A stretch of DNA of 64,000 nt, from NCBI GenBank assembly GCA_021810635.1, contig JAJZIH010000006.1, positions 42,744 through 106,743 of the forward strand, written 5' to 3'. A model generated the notes under the pieces. It was given only the letters and a program-made list of their open reading frames with translations, searched no databases and was not told the DNA's origin. Position 1 is the first letter of the stretch; each line of letters starts with the position of its first letter. The position numbers and the translations under genes were made by a program. This document shows, in pieces, positions 1 to 8,402 of this stretch. This stretch comes from Pseudomonadota bacterium (GTDB lineage Bacteria; Pseudomonadota; Gammaproteobacteria; JAKAQQ01).

Positions 1-347
1 TGACTGAGTGTCAAGGTCCTCACCCGAATGTGACCGGTGAGGAGGGCGGTCAAGCCGACGCCGATCGCCGCCCGGCCGACGGTGAGCAGCGGTGGCCCCT
101 TGAAACCTGAGGGATTCCCGAGCGTGGCCTGATTCAGAGTCAGACCGAGAACAGGGAAAACCGAAAGCCGGACCGGCCCTGCGATCCTGAGTCTGAGCCC
201 GGTTTCCCGGCGGACAAGTCCGGACAGCTCACGCCGGATGAATCCGGTTGGCACCAACCAGGGTCCGATGAAAAGCACAAGCGCCAGGACGAGGAAGATT
301 CCGCCTGTGATCCAAATCCTGCGGCGGGGCCGACGGGGGAGCGTCAT
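1..347 (-). CDS. AsmA-family protein, N-terminal fragment cut by the window edge
   Basis: Reading the minus strand from an ATG at 347 gives about 115 residues open to the window edge. A basic N-terminus (TLPRRPRRR) leads into one membrane segment (about residues 12-30), then a stretch typical of AsmA proteins, with GPVRLSVFPVLGLTLNQATLGNP followed by the glycine/phenylalanine region. AsmA-like proteins are inner-membrane anchored, with a large periplasmic domain linked to outer-membrane lipid homeostasis. The gene follows tRNA-Gly on the same strand with a gap of about 32 bases. Most of the protein lies outside the window, so subfamily cannot be given. Confidence 0.7.
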   Translation of the reverse strand, partial: MTLPRRPRRRIWITGGIFLVLALVLFIGPWLVPTGFIRRELSGLVRRETGLRLRIAGPVRLSVFPVLGLTLNQATLGNPSGFKGPPLLTVGRAAIGVGLTALLTGHIRVRTLTLS

Positions 348-379
348 GGCCTGAGCCTCACCGGCACGGCCAAGGCGGC

Positions 380-453
380 TGGAGCGGGTGATGGGAATCG
401 AACCCACGTCACCAGGTTGGGAACCTGGAACTCTACCATTGAGCTACACCCGC
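380..453 (-). tRNA. tRNA-Gly (anticodon CCC)
   Basis: On the minus strand a 74-nt cloverleaf is visible. The 7-bp acceptor stem pairs GCGGGTG with CACCCGC. The anticodon stem CCAGG/CCTGG encloses loop TTCCCAA, giving anticodon CCC. The T-arm carries GGTTCGATTCC, and the 3' CCA is encoded (380-382). The next gene on this strand is the asmA-like fragment. Confidence 0.95.
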
Positions 454-471
454 GGGTGCAAGCCAGATTAC

Positions 472-500
472 AGCATAAGGGGCGAAGAGCCGTCTGGCAA
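472..500 (-). promoter_or_regulatory. Sigma70-type promoter for tRNA-Gly
   Basis: Reading the minus strand, a TTGCCA -35 box (495-500) and a TATGCT -10 box (472-477) are separated by 17 nt. The -10 lies about 18 bases before the first base of mature tRNA-Gly, a usual distance for a tRNA promoter. Confidence 0.5.
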
Positions 501-523
501 GCGGGGGCGCGGTCGGTGTCTTT

Positions 524-554
524 TTGGACGCGGCCAGTCAAACTCATTTATAGT
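524..554 (+). promoter_or_regulatory. Possible promoter for the TPR gene
   Basis: TTGGAC (524-529) and TATAGT (549-554) are spaced by 19 nt, longer than ideal. A start site about 7 nt further on would fall near 561, almost at the first candidate ATG (564), so the transcript could be nearly leaderless. Same TATAGT -10 as the strong promoter at 50978-51006. Confidence 0.35.
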
Positions 555-563
555 GTGCTCAGG

Positions 564-2252
564 ATGGTTGGTTTTTCCTTGCCGATGCCCGTAACCTGCA
601 ACCCAAAACTGAGGATGGGGATCTTCCTTGTCGCGGCTGTCCTGTACGGCCTGACTGCCCTGCAGGGAGCCGGGGCCCGGGCGGTGGCGGTGCGGGATTC
701 GCTCGTCGGAGTGCCTCACTCCCAGCGCCAGGCCGCCAAGGATCTTCTCCAGGCGGCGGAACTCCAGTCCGACGCCGTGCTTGCGGCACGCGCCGCCTGG
801 CTTTCCTACGAGCGAGCCCACTTCCGGCTTTCGCGCGAGGCCCTGCTCTATTGGCAGACGCTCGAGCCGCACGATTACCGGATTGACAACCTGCTCATCC
901 TGACCGATCTCGAAACGGGACACTTGGGCCAGTCACTGACCGTTCTGAGCGGGCTGGTCCGCCATGCGGCCCATCCCCATCTGGCGATTGAGAACCTGCT
1001 GCAGGTTCTCGCCCGGGCTTCGGAACGTGCTCCCCGTCTGACGCTGTTCCAAAACTGGGTGCATGAAGCGCGTACCGACCCGCTTGCGCATTGGACGCTG
1101 GCCCGGGTCGCCACCGGTGAGGGCCTACCCGGACTCGCCGCGCACGAATACCAGCAACTGTTCCACAGCCGCCCGGCTGAACCGTCGATTGGCCTCGCGC
1201 TCGCCAAGTCCTGGATCCACCTGGGACAGGAAAAGCGCGGACTGGCCCTGGCTCGCGCGCTCGAAAAGAAGGGCCTCATCCGGTCTTTGGCATCCCGTAT
1301 CCGCTATGCGGAGCTCCTGGCCTTGGGGGGACATGCAAAAGAAGCGGAACGCCTGATCGGCCCGTTGTGCAAGACGGCAGTTCCGTTGGCCCCGCTCACC
1401 CTGGCCTGGATCCAGATCCAACAGAAGCAATACCGCCACGCCGAAGAGACGCTCACCCGGCTGCTCGAAAAAAACGCGGCGAACCGGACCGCAGGCTATT
1501 TTCTAGGCTACGTCGAAGCCGATCTCAAGCATTTTCGCCGGGCCCTGGCCTGGTTTCATTATGCCCGGATCGGTCCCCATTTTATCGGCTCGACACGCGA
1601 GATCACCCGCATCGAGGTGGAAAGCCATCCACCGCATCTTCGGCAAGCACTTTTGACCCTTGAGAAAAATGCAGGGGAGATCCCGATCTGGGGTCCGCGA
1701 CTTGTGACCAGCGGAGTCAACCTGTTCGTGCAGACCGGCCAGAACTCGCAGGGTGTCTCGCTGTTGGCTTGGGGGCTCAAACGCTGGCCGGAGAACACCG
1801 ACCTGCAGTATGCCGAAGCCCTCTTGTCCATCCACCTGGGGCACTTCAGGAAGGCCATCCGGGTGCTTCGGACCCTCGTCCGGCGCTATCCGGGCGATCC
1901 CCTGTTTCTCAATGCCCTGGGATACACCTGGGTGATTCGCGGCCGGCATTTGTTGCAGGCGGCGATCTTGATCCACCATGCACTGGTACTTGATCCTTCC
2001 GATCCGGCACTTCTGGACAGCCTTGGCTGGGTCGACTTCAAGCTGCACCACTGGCGCTCAGCCTACCGCCACCTGGCCTTGGCGCACACGCTGAAACCGG
2101 AAGAACCCACGATCGCCTTCCATTGGGGCCGGGTGCTTTGGCAGTCGGGGCACCCGCAGGCGGCCCGCCGGGTCTGGAAGAAGGCCCTTGAGCTGGCTCC
2201 CCATGACGAGCGACTCAAGCGTGCCCTGAGCCAGCCCTTGCCGCATCCTTGA
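564..2252 (+). CDS. Exported TPR-repeat protein upstream of lolB
   Basis: About 562 residues. A hydrophobic N-terminal segment (GIFLVAAVLYGLTALQG) followed by AxA looks like a signal peptide, so the protein is probably periplasmic or outer-membrane associated. The rest is helical repeat: many A/L-rich 34-residue units with the TPR pattern W-x2-LG-x2-Y/G-A-x3-P, such as SLGWVDFKLHHWRSAYRHL near the C-terminus. TPR proteins are scaffolds; the partner is not evident. A TPR gene directly before lolB is the usual gammaproteobacterial arrangement, and lolB begins inside this gene's stop codon. The open frame runs back over the tRNA, so an internal start is needed: ATG 564 chosen, 585 and 615 possible. 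Confidence 0.75.
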   Translation: MVGFSLPMPVTCNPKLRMGIFLVAAVLYGLTALQGAGARAVAVRDSLVGVPHSQRQAAKDLLQAAELQSDAVLAARAAWLSYERAHFRLSREALLYWQTLEPHDYRIDNLLILTDLETGHLGQSLTVLSGLVRHAAHPHLAIENLLQVLARASERAPRLTLFQNWVHEARTDPLAHWTLARVATGEGLPGLAAHEYQQLFHSRPAEPSIGLALAKSWIHLGQEKRGLALARALEKKGLIRSLASRIRYAELLALGGHAKEAERLIGPLCKTAVPLAPLTLAWIQIQQKQYRHAEETLTRLLEKNAANRTAGYFLGYVEADLKHFRRALAWFHYARIGPHFIGSTREITRIEVESHPPHLRQALLTLEKNAGEIPIWGPRLVTSGVNLFVQTGQNSQGVSLLAWGLKRWPENTDLQYAEALLSIHLGHFRKAIRVLRTLVRRYPGDPLFLNALGYTWVIRGRHLLQAAILIHHALVLDPSDPALLDSLGWVDFKLHHWRSAYRHLALAHTLKPEEPTIAFHWGRVLWQSGHPQAARRVWKKALELAPHDERLKRALSQPLPHP

Positions 2253-2869
2253 CAGTCCTGCGCCGGTTTTCCACACTGGCCGCTGCCGGGATTCTCCTTC
2301 TGTCCGGCTGTGCACTCCCCCCTCCGCCCTTGGGACGGCTATCCGCAGGGACCTTCCGCCAGCTCCGCTCGATCCAGGGCTTCGAAATCACGGGTGTTCT
2401 CGGCGTGGTCGACCGGCAACGGGGTTTTTCGGGCTCGTTCTACTGGCGCAACCGGCAGGGGCGAACGCTTCTCATCGTGACGGCCCCGCTCGGCACCGGG
2501 GGGTTCCGGCTCACCGGCCATCCCGGCCACTGGCGGCTCGTGACTTCACGCGGCCGGGTGCTCCCGGCCCGCCACTGCCTGCGATGTGTCCTGGCGCACT
2601 GGTTCGCGGTCCCCGTCCCCATCCGGAGCCTTCGTTATTGGGTGCGCGGACTGCCGGATCCACGGGCACCGGCGCGACAATCCCGGGATTCCGAAGGACG
2701 GCTCCAAAGCCTAGTCCAGGATGACTGGCGACTCGTTTTTGAGCGCTACGGCCACGTCGACGGCCTGCCGGTGCCGACCCATCTCCTTTTGCAATACCGG
2801 TCGGCGAAAATCCATCTGATTGTGGACCGTTGGACAATCTGGAGGGCCCCCGGATCCAGCCCCCGATGA
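2249..2869 (+). CDS. lolB: Outer-membrane lipoprotein insertase LolB
   Basis: 206 residues. The N-terminus is a lipoprotein signal with lipobox LLSGC, acylated Cys at about residue 21. The body matches LolB: an N-terminal strand region (IQGFEITGVLGVVDRQRGFSGSFYW), a central LLIVTAPLGTGGFRLTG segment, the Y-W-V-x-G-L-P-D motif (RYWVRGLPDP) and a C-terminal strand with LVFERYG. LolB receives lipoproteins from LolA in the periplasm and inserts them into the outer membrane. The only fitting start is TTG 2249, overlapping the TPR stop codon and implying translational coupling. ispE and prs, which often follow lolB, are absent here; insertion-sequence debris follows instead. Confidence 0.85.
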   Translation: MTVLRRFSTLAAAGILLLSGCALPPPPLGRLSAGTFRQLRSIQGFEITGVLGVVDRQRGFSGSFYWRNRQGRTLLIVTAPLGTGGFRLTGHPGHWRLVTSRGRVLPARHCLRCVLAHWFAVPVPIRSLRYWVRGLPDPRAPARQSRDSEGRLQSLVQDDWRLVFERYGHVDGLPVPTHLLLQYRSAKIHLIVDRWTIWRAPGSSPR

Positions 2870-3318
2870 CGCCCGACGCCCGGATTTCACATTGGACAGT
2901 CCCAATTGGGAGGGCTGGCAAACCAAACCACATCGAACAGGAGTGTCAGCAAACCGTGAACCGGCTTGGGCAGATCCTTCTGATGGGTGGTGTTCCCGAC
3001 ATTGGGTAGTCGGTCAGGGACCTCTCTCGCCAGTGCGCGGTGATGAACGAAAAAAGGCGATGCTCCATCTTGTTCCACTTGCTGGTGCCCGGCGAAAAGT
3101 GACAGACCGTGATCGTCAACTTCTCCTCCGTCGCAAACCGTTGTAGCGCTCGCTTCCACCGCTGTCGGCGCAGATCATGAAGATGGCGGGCTTTCGGGGG
3201 ATGTCCCGTTCCTCCTGCAGCTTGGCTGTAGACTTCTTCATGGTGGTTGAACCTTTCTGGTTTTACGATTGGACTGACCTTAGAATCGCCCGATTGTGCG
3301 ACCCCGGGCCCTCAACCC
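2870..3318. other. Gene-free scar between lolB and the left direct repeat
   Basis: No intact gene. The stretch holds the remnant of an ISAzo13-type transposase on the minus strand (listed separately) and then about 75 bases without recognisable content up to the direct repeat. Confidence 0.6.
2946..3241 (-). pseudogene. ISAzo13-family transposase relic (C-terminal part, frameshifted)
   Basis: On the minus strand one frame carries AIFMICADSGGSERYNG, resembling the D-containing core strand of ISAzo13-type transposases. A second frame continues with TVCHFSPGTSKWNKMEHRLF and SFITAHWRERSLTDY, the characteristic conserved block of that family. The two blocks are in different frames, and similarity ends before the stop at 2946, so this is a decayed fragment of a gene of about 400 codons. 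Family assignment rests on motif recall. Confidence 0.6.
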
Positions 3319-3651
3319 CCAACTCAACCTTCAACTTGACGTTCATCGGACAGGTCTTTGGTCCGTCCGATTTTTTGTCCTTAATCATTGTGACCCGTCG
3401 TCGAAGGCTCATTCTTGGGCTAAACTATGGAGACTCCACGAAGGGGAAGACCATGGCCGGCGGGTGGGCGAAAGACGGTGCCGTACAGCAGCAGATCGAT
3501 GCCAGCCTGGAAGATGCATTGTGGTTATTGCGGGCGCGGCTCCCGGAAGGGGAGGGCCTTGAACGTTGTGAGCGGTGTCACGCCGAAATCCCTGAAGGCC
3601 GGCGCCTCGCGCTTCCCGGTGTGCGTCTCTGCCTGACCTTTCAAAATGAAA
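3319..3651 (+). repeat. Direct repeat, left copy (333 bp, flanks the ubi island)
   Basis: Bases 3319-3651 match 9765-10097 at about 98% over 333 positions; I count only a handful of differences, including compensating one-base indels in the leader. The repeat spans about 134 bases of upstream DNA and most of a DksA/TraR-like gene. Same orientation in both copies. The left copy ends abruptly inside the coding sequence. Confidence 0.9.
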
Positions 3652-3764
3652 CACCATTTGGTATCCGATGTATGCCGATACGCGCAAGCCAGTGGGAGCG
3701 TGTACGGATCCGTTTCTGCAGGGCCATCTCCAACGGCGTCCGCGTACTGCTTCCTTGTTCATGA
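3453..3764 (+). pseudogene. DksA/TraR-type zinc-finger protein, 3'-truncated duplicate
   Basis: The first 66 or so codons are nearly identical to the intact gene at 9899-10165 (MAGGWAKDGAVQQQIDASLE onward). At 3651 homology stops and the frame runs into unrelated sequence until a stop at 3764. The last zinc ligand is lost, since CLTC in the intact copy reads CLTF here, and the conserved C-terminus (NRRGNKDSQLR) is missing. It is therefore a broken duplicate made when the adjacent island was inserted. Confidence 0.8.
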
Positions 3765-3895
3765 TGTGGTCCATCCTCGCCAGATTATGCATGCCGTTCG
3801 GATTTGCCTTGCTGGTGTTTGTGTCCGTCTATTTGTGGTTTGTCTATCGGTGGCTCAAGGGCCTGATTTCTTTCAGTCTGTGGAAAGTGACATGA
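3761..3895 (+). CDS. Small single-span membrane protein, hypothetical
   Basis: 44 codons from ATG 3761 (MMWSILARLCMPFGFALL...). It has one clear membrane helix (ARLCMPFGFALLVFVSVYLWFVY) and a short basic tail. It sits just inside the island, 43 bases before the chorismate mutase-UbiT start and on the same strand, overlapping the stop of the truncated zinc-finger gene by 4 bases. No family is recognised. It could be a real small protein or the 3' remnant of a longer membrane gene cut by the insertion, since the frame stays open back to 3668. Confidence 0.3.
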   Translation: MMWSILARLCMPFGFALLVFVSVYLWFVYRWLKGLISFSLWKVT

Positions 3896-3938
3896 GCTTT
3901 CGCGTGCATTGCCGGCGTCGCCACCGGCCGGGTGTTTG

Positions 3939-4880
3939 ATGCATACTGCCGAGTTGCTGCCAACTCCCACCGGACCGCATGTACAGACTCCCGGTCGTTC
4001 TGGCGATGTGCGCGCGCGATCTGTGGCAGCCGGGCCGATTGAGCTGCACGCGATACGCTCTCTGATCGACCGGGTCGACGAGATGTTCCTGGTCCTGCTG
4101 GCGGGTCGGCGCCAACTGGTGCGACGGGCCATGGCGCTCAAGCAGCGCGCCGGGCTTCCTGGACGCAACCCTGAACGCGAACGTCAGGTGCATGACCGGG
4201 CACAGGCTTTTGGTGCGAAGCTTGCTCTCTCCAATGGTGTGACACGACAATTGATGGAACTGCTCATTGGGGATGCCTGTGCATTGCAGGGTCTGTCGTC
4301 ATCCGGAGAACGAACCGTGAGTCATTTTTCGTTGCAGCATGAATCAAAGCACCTACCGGTGTTGGGTTTTTCCCAGGCGAAAAAACTCCTGCGGCTATTG
4401 CCGCCTCCTGCGCGCTTGAGTACACCGTTGCGCTGGATATTGCCGTCGCCGCTGTTGCGCGACCTGCTGCGCAGCATGATTTTGCGCGTCATGGCGGGGC
4501 CTCTCTCCCAAGGCAGGCTGGATGACTTGCAGGGCCGCAGGCTCGGGGTCGAAATCACTGACCTCAAGCTGCGCTGGGTGGTCGAGATCGGTACACGCGA
4601 TTTGCAAGTGCAGGTTCCTGGTGAAGAGGCGGAGTCGACCGTGCGCGGCAGTGCCACCGATCTTTTACTCCTGGCCAGCCGTCTCGAAGACGCCGATACA
4701 CTGTTTTTCCAACGCCGCCTGCAACTAGTCGGCGACACTGAGCTGGGGTTGCTGGTGCGTAACCTTCTTGATCAACTTCCGTGGGAGACGATTCCGCTGG
4801 ATGTCCGGGTGTTGCTGAATCGAGGTGCCAGGTTCGCGCGGCTGGCACGCGCGGCTCATCATGCCGAAATGATCGCCTGA
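3939..4880 (+). CDS. ubiT: Chorismate mutase-UbiT fusion protein
   Basis: 313 residues. Residues about 33-120 are an AroQ-type chorismate mutase domain. Aligned without gaps to the E. coli P-protein mutase from memory, Arg11, Arg28, Lys39, Arg51, Glu52 and Gln88 fall on R40, R57, K68, R80, E81 and Q117; Asp48 is N77 and Ser84 is A113. Residues about 150-313 are an SCP2-type lipid-binding domain matching E. coli UbiT, including DADTLFFQRRLQLVGDTELG and the following LVRNLLD helix. UbiT is the accessory factor of O2-independent ubiquinone synthesis with UbiU-UbiV. The 3' end overlaps the convergent ubiV by 22 bases. ATG 3939 is chosen; a TTG at 3909 is possible. Family roles are known; the purpose of the fusion is inference. 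Confidence 0.85.
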   Translation: MHTAELLPTPTGPHVQTPGRSGDVRARSVAAGPIELHAIRSLIDRVDEMFLVLLAGRRQLVRRAMALKQRAGLPGRNPERERQVHDRAQAFGAKLALSNGVTRQLMELLIGDACALQGLSSSGERTVSHFSLQHESKHLPVLGFSQAKKLLRLLPPPARLSTPLRWILPSPLLRDLLRSMILRVMAGPLSQGRLDDLQGRRLGVEITDLKLRWVVEIGTRDLQVQVPGEEAESTVRGSATDLLLLASRLEDADTLFFQRRLQLVGDTELGLLVRNLLDQLPWETIPLDVRVLLNRGARFARLARAAHHAEMIA

Positions 4881-5761
4881 GCGGAGTCTGGCACCTCATC
4901 GCCGGGCATTTGTTGCCTGCCGGCCTGCCCGTGCCAGTAGCCGTTTTCCAGGCCGACCCGCTGCGCGGGGAGACCGGAATCGATGGTCTTGCGAAAGCGC
5001 GCGACCACGGCCGCCATGTCATTTGCCTGCGGGTAGAGGCGCAGCAATTGGATGCCCGCTGTCTGAAGTTCGGCGATGTCCGGCGCCAGATCGCAGTACT
5101 CGCCGCCCTGGATTTGAATGCCATTGATGGTCAAAAAGGGGCTGCCCTCGCGCGTCTTCAATGGCAGGCCATCCGGATAGTCGATGCAGCGAAAACCGCA
5201 GTCATCCTTGGACCGATCCAGCGCTCGTGCGGTATAGCAGCGCGCTGAGTAGGCCAGTGGCAGGCGCCCCCAGGCAATCACCTCGAATTCCGGCAGCGGT
5301 TCGCCGCTGTCCTTGAACTCCCTCAGCAATTCACGGCCGAGTTCAATTCCCAGCACCAGCCGCTGCATGCCGTCCTCACGCAACAGGCGCAAAGCAACAT
5401 GGTTGTAGACGTTCAACCCCGGGCCACCGATGAACGGCAGCTTGCGCTCGCGCAAAATCTGTACCGCAGACATGTCATTGGCCTCGACCCGGAGGCGTCC
5501 GTTTTCTGCAAGACGCGTGAGCGCCGACAATTCCGACTCGGCTTCCAGAAGCGCCAGCGAGGACAGAACGATCTCATGCCCGCTTTCAGCGAGTTCGTTC
5601 GCCAGCGCGATCCAGTCACGCGTGCCGAGTTCGCGGCGCTTGCTGCAGACGGTCTCGCCGAGATAGATCGTGTCCAGTGGCCATTGCACCGCCTCGCGAT
5701 AAAACTTGAACACGTCATCGCGGTGCCAGAAATATTGCAGTGGCCCGAGCGTGAGTTGCAT
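4859..5761 (-). CDS. ubiV: O2-independent ubiquinone hydroxylase subunit UbiV
   Basis: 300 residues, close to E. coli UbiV (292). U32 peptidase-like fold beginning LTLGPLQYFW. Four cysteines sit at C39, C175, C188 and C192, the same pattern as the 4Fe-4S ligands of E. coli UbiV. The GGPGLNVYN segment near residue 112 is typical. With UbiU it forms a heterodimer that hydroxylates ubiquinone precursors without O2, taking oxygen from prephenate in E. coli. The ATG at 5761 follows the ubiU stop (5773) by 11 bases; the frame stays open upstream to 5848 but that part lies within ubiU. Last gene of the minus-strand operon. Confidence 0.93.
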   Translation of the reverse strand: MQLTLGPLQYFWHRDDVFKFYREAVQWPLDTIYLGETVCSKRRELGTRDWIALANELAESGHEIVLSSLALLEAESELSALTRLAENGRLRVEANDMSAVQILRERKLPFIGGPGLNVYNHVALRLLREDGMQRLVLGIELGRELLREFKDSGEPLPEFEVIAWGRLPLAYSARCYTARALDRSKDDCGFRCIDYPDGLPLKTREGSPFLTINGIQIQGGEYCDLAPDIAELQTAGIQLLRLYPQANDMAAVVARFRKTIDSGLPAQRVGLENGYWHGQAGRQQMPGDEVPDSAQAIISA

Positions 5762-5772
5762 GTGTGCTTGCC

Positions 5773-6768
5773 TCAATGCCAGGAACGGTGATAAGGACCC
5801 AGCGTGGTCTGGTGGCCTTCGGCGTGAGCATCGAGCTCGTGTTGCCATGCTGGATCGCCGGCCGCATTGGGCTGGGCTTCGAGCTGGTCGATCGCCTGTC
5901 GCCAGACCCGTGTCACGGCACCCACGTAGGCCAGCCCGCGCTGCCGTCCCTCGATCTTGAGTGCTGCGACTCCCACAGCCTTGAGCATCGGCAACAGCGA
6001 CAGCGTATTCAAACTGGTGGGCTCTTCCAGGGCATGGAAAATTTCATCGCCGATTTTGTAGCGGCCCTTGCATACCGTCGGGTAGCCGGCGGGTTCGTGC
6101 GCCTGGTAGCGATCGATCAGAACGTTGTTCAAATGCACGCTGCGCACGCCGCCTGGCTCCTCATCCCAGCGCACGAATTTGGCCGGTGAACAGACACCGT
6201 GGCGGTTTGGCGAAACACCGGTCACGTAACTGGACAGCTGACAGCGTCCCTCCACCATGATGCACAGACTGCCGAAGGCAAATACCTCGATGGGCACAAC
6301 CTGGCGTTTGCAGAGCCGTTCGACCTGCTGCAGCGAGAGCACCCTGGGCATAACGGCGCGCGCGATGCCGAAGCGTTCGCGGTAGTAGCGGAGGGCGGCG
6401 TGGGTGGTTGCGGAAGCCTGCACCGAAAGGTGGCGCGGAAGGTCTGGGTGGCGCCGGGTCGCATAGTCGAGTACGCCGAGATCGGCGCAGATGATGGCGT
6501 CGACATCGAGCGCGGCTGCCCGATCCACGGCGTTTTGCCAGGTCCTGATATGCGCAGAAGTAGGATAGGTGTTCAGCGCAACGTAGACCTTGCGGGCGTG
6601 CGCATGGGCATAGTCGATACCCTGACGCATGTCGTCTTCGCTGAAATTGAGACCCGCGAACGCGCGCGCATTGGTCTGGTCGCGAAAGCCGATATAAACC
6701 GCGCTGGCGCCGTGATCAATCGCGGTTTTGAGCGCAGGCAAATTTCCCGCCGGACAGATCAGATCCAT
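5773..6768 (-). CDS. ubiU: O2-independent ubiquinone hydroxylase subunit UbiU
   Basis: 331 residues, the same length as E. coli UbiU, which it resembles closely throughout (DLICPAGNLPALK at the start, TTLGPYHRSW at the end). Cysteines C169, C176, C193 and C233 correspond to the four ligands of the 4Fe-4S cluster. Motifs AFGSLCIMVEGRC and HALEEPTSLNTLSLLP are family hallmarks. Partner of UbiV in anaerobic ring hydroxylation. The start MDLICPAGN at 6768 is preceded by GGAGG in the mRNA; the frame runs on to 6894 but the extra residues have no counterpart in the family. There is a 127-base gap to ubiD upstream. Confidence 0.95.
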   Translation of the reverse strand: MDLICPAGNLPALKTAIDHGASAVYIGFRDQTNARAFAGLNFSEDDMRQGIDYAHAHARKVYVALNTYPTSAHIRTWQNAVDRAAALDVDAIICADLGVLDYATRRHPDLPRHLSVQASATTHAALRYYRERFGIARAVMPRVLSLQQVERLCKRQVVPIEVFAFGSLCIMVEGRCQLSSYVTGVSPNRHGVCSPAKFVRWDEEPGGVRSVHLNNVLIDRYQAHEPAGYPTVCKGRYKIGDEIFHALEEPTSLNTLSLLPMLKAVGVAALKIEGRQRGLAYVGAVTRVWRQAIDQLEAQPNAAGDPAWQHELDAHAEGHQTTLGPYHRSWH

Positions 6769-6895
6769 GTGGCCTCCTGAGATTGCGATGGGCGGATTTC
6801 CACGTTGCGTGCCGAGCGAGACGCGGTACGGCACGACATCGCCTCGGCACCCGGCAGGCTGACGCAGTGAATGGTGTACGGCGAGTGCGGCCATT

Positions 6896-8386
6896 TCATG
6901 GCTGATGCTCTACCGGGACGCTGGAGAACACGCGTGACCACAAGGCATCGACACGTCGCTCAATGTCCGGATCGAGGGTGATTGGGCGTCCCCAGGTCCG
7001 GTCGGTCTCGCCGGCCCATTTGCTGGTGGCATCCAGTCCCAGTTTGGAACCGAGGCCAGCCACCGGGCTTGCGAAATCCAGGTAATCGATGGGGGTGCGC
7101 TCGATGAGCACGCTGTCGCGCGCGGGATCGACCCGTGTCGACAGCGCCCAGATCACCTCACTCCACTGCCGCGCATCGATATCTGCGTCGACTACGATCA
7201 CGAACTTCGTGTAGGTAAACTGGCGTAGATACGACCAGATGCCCATCATCACGCGGCGTGCATGGCCCGGATATTGCTTGCGGATGCTGACGATGGCAAT
7301 CCGATAGGAACAGGCTTCCGGGGGTAGGTAAAAATCCACGATTTCGGGAAATATCTTTTGCAAGATCGGTACGAAGACCTCGTTCAATGCCACTGCCAGG
7401 ACCGAAGGCTCGTCATGTGGTGCACGTCCCATGTAGCTGCCATGATAGATCGCGCCGTTGCGCAGCAGCATGCGCTGCACGGTCAACACGGGGAACCGGG
7501 CCTGGCTGTTGTAGTAGCCCGTGTGGTCACCAAACGGCCCTTCCATGGCGGTGTCGCCGGGATTGACGACACCTTCGAGCACGATCTCTGCACCAGCAGG
7601 CGCATCCAGGCCGGTGTGCGCGCTGTGCCAGACGCGGGTGCGGTCGCCACGCAGCAGGCCGGCGAACTCGTATTCGGACAAGGTGTCGGGGATGGGCGCC
7701 ACGGCCGCCAGCAGCGTGGCCGGGTCGGCACCGATGGCGACCAGGACCGGGAACGGCTGGTCTGGACAGGCCGCCTGCCAGTCGGCGAAATCCAGTGCGC
7801 CGCCGCGATGCGGCAGCCAGCGCAGGATCACCCGGTTCGGAGCAATCACCTGTTGCCGGTAAATTGCCACGTTCTGGCGCTTCTGTCGCGTGCCGCGGGT
7901 GACCACCAGGCCGAAGGTGATCAACGGCCCAACATCATCGGGCCAGCACCGCTGGATGGGCAGCCGGGCCAGATCGACATCGGCTTCCTCGACGACTTGA
8001 TCGAGAAACGCAATCTCGTGCACGACCTTGGGGGTGATATTCGCGAGCTGGCCGAATTCGGGCCACATCTGCAGTGCTTCACGCACGGACCCGGGCCAGC
8101 GAGGCTCCTTGATGGAGGCCAGCAACTGGCCCAGTTCGCGCAGCGAGGCCAAGGGTCTTCCAGCTAGCGCGGCCTCGATCCGCGCACGATGCCCGAACAG
8201 GTTGCCGAGCATGGGATGGTCTGAACCCCGCGGATGCTCGAACAACAGCGCCGGGCCACCAGCCCGCAGCGTGCGTAGGCAGAACGCCGTGCTCTCCAGT
8301 TGCGGATCAATCGGCTGCGTGATCCTTCGCAGAGAATGACGCGTCTGCAGATGGTCGAGAAACGCGCGCAGATCGTAAAAAGCCAT
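6896..8386 (-). CDS. ubiD: 4-hydroxy-3-polyprenylbenzoate decarboxylase UbiD
   Basis: 496 residues, usual for UbiD. It opens with [12 protein letters not shown] and contains [20 protein letters not shown], the prenyl-FMN-binding region IYRQQVI, and the paired acidic motif EIVLEGVV...[13 protein letters not shown] that supplies the catalytic glutamates. UbiD uses prenylated FMN made by UbiX to decarboxylate the ubiquinone precursor; no ubiX is present in the window. It lies between the Rieske-like gene (16 bases upstream) and ubiU, so it probably belongs to the FNR-controlled operon. Confidence 0.93.
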   Translation of the reverse strand: MAFYDLRAFLDHLQTRHSLRRITQPIDPQLESTAFCLRTLRAGGPALLFEHPRGSDHPMLGNLFGHRARIEAALAGRPLASLRELGQLLASIKEPRWPGSVREALQMWPEFGQLANITPKVVHEIAFLDQVVEEADVDLARLPIQRCWPDDVGPLITFGLVVTRGTRQKRQNVAIYRQQVIAPNRVILRWLPHRGGALDFADWQAACPDQPFPVLVAIGADPATLLAAVAPIPDTLSEYEFAGLLRGDRTRVWHSAHTGLDAPAGAEIVLEGVVNPGDTAMEGPFGDHTGYYNSQARFPVLTVQRMLLRNGAIYHGSYMGRAPHDEPSVLAVALNEVFVPILQKIFPEIVDFYLPPEACSYRIAIVSIRKQYPGHARRVMMGIWSYLRQFTYTKFVIVVDADIDARQWSEVIWALSTRVDPARDSVLIERTPIDYLDFASPVAGLGSKLGLDATSKWAGETDRTWGRPITLDPDIERRVDALWSRVFSSVPVEHQP

Positions 8387-8402
8387 GCCAAGGATTCCTT
8401 GC

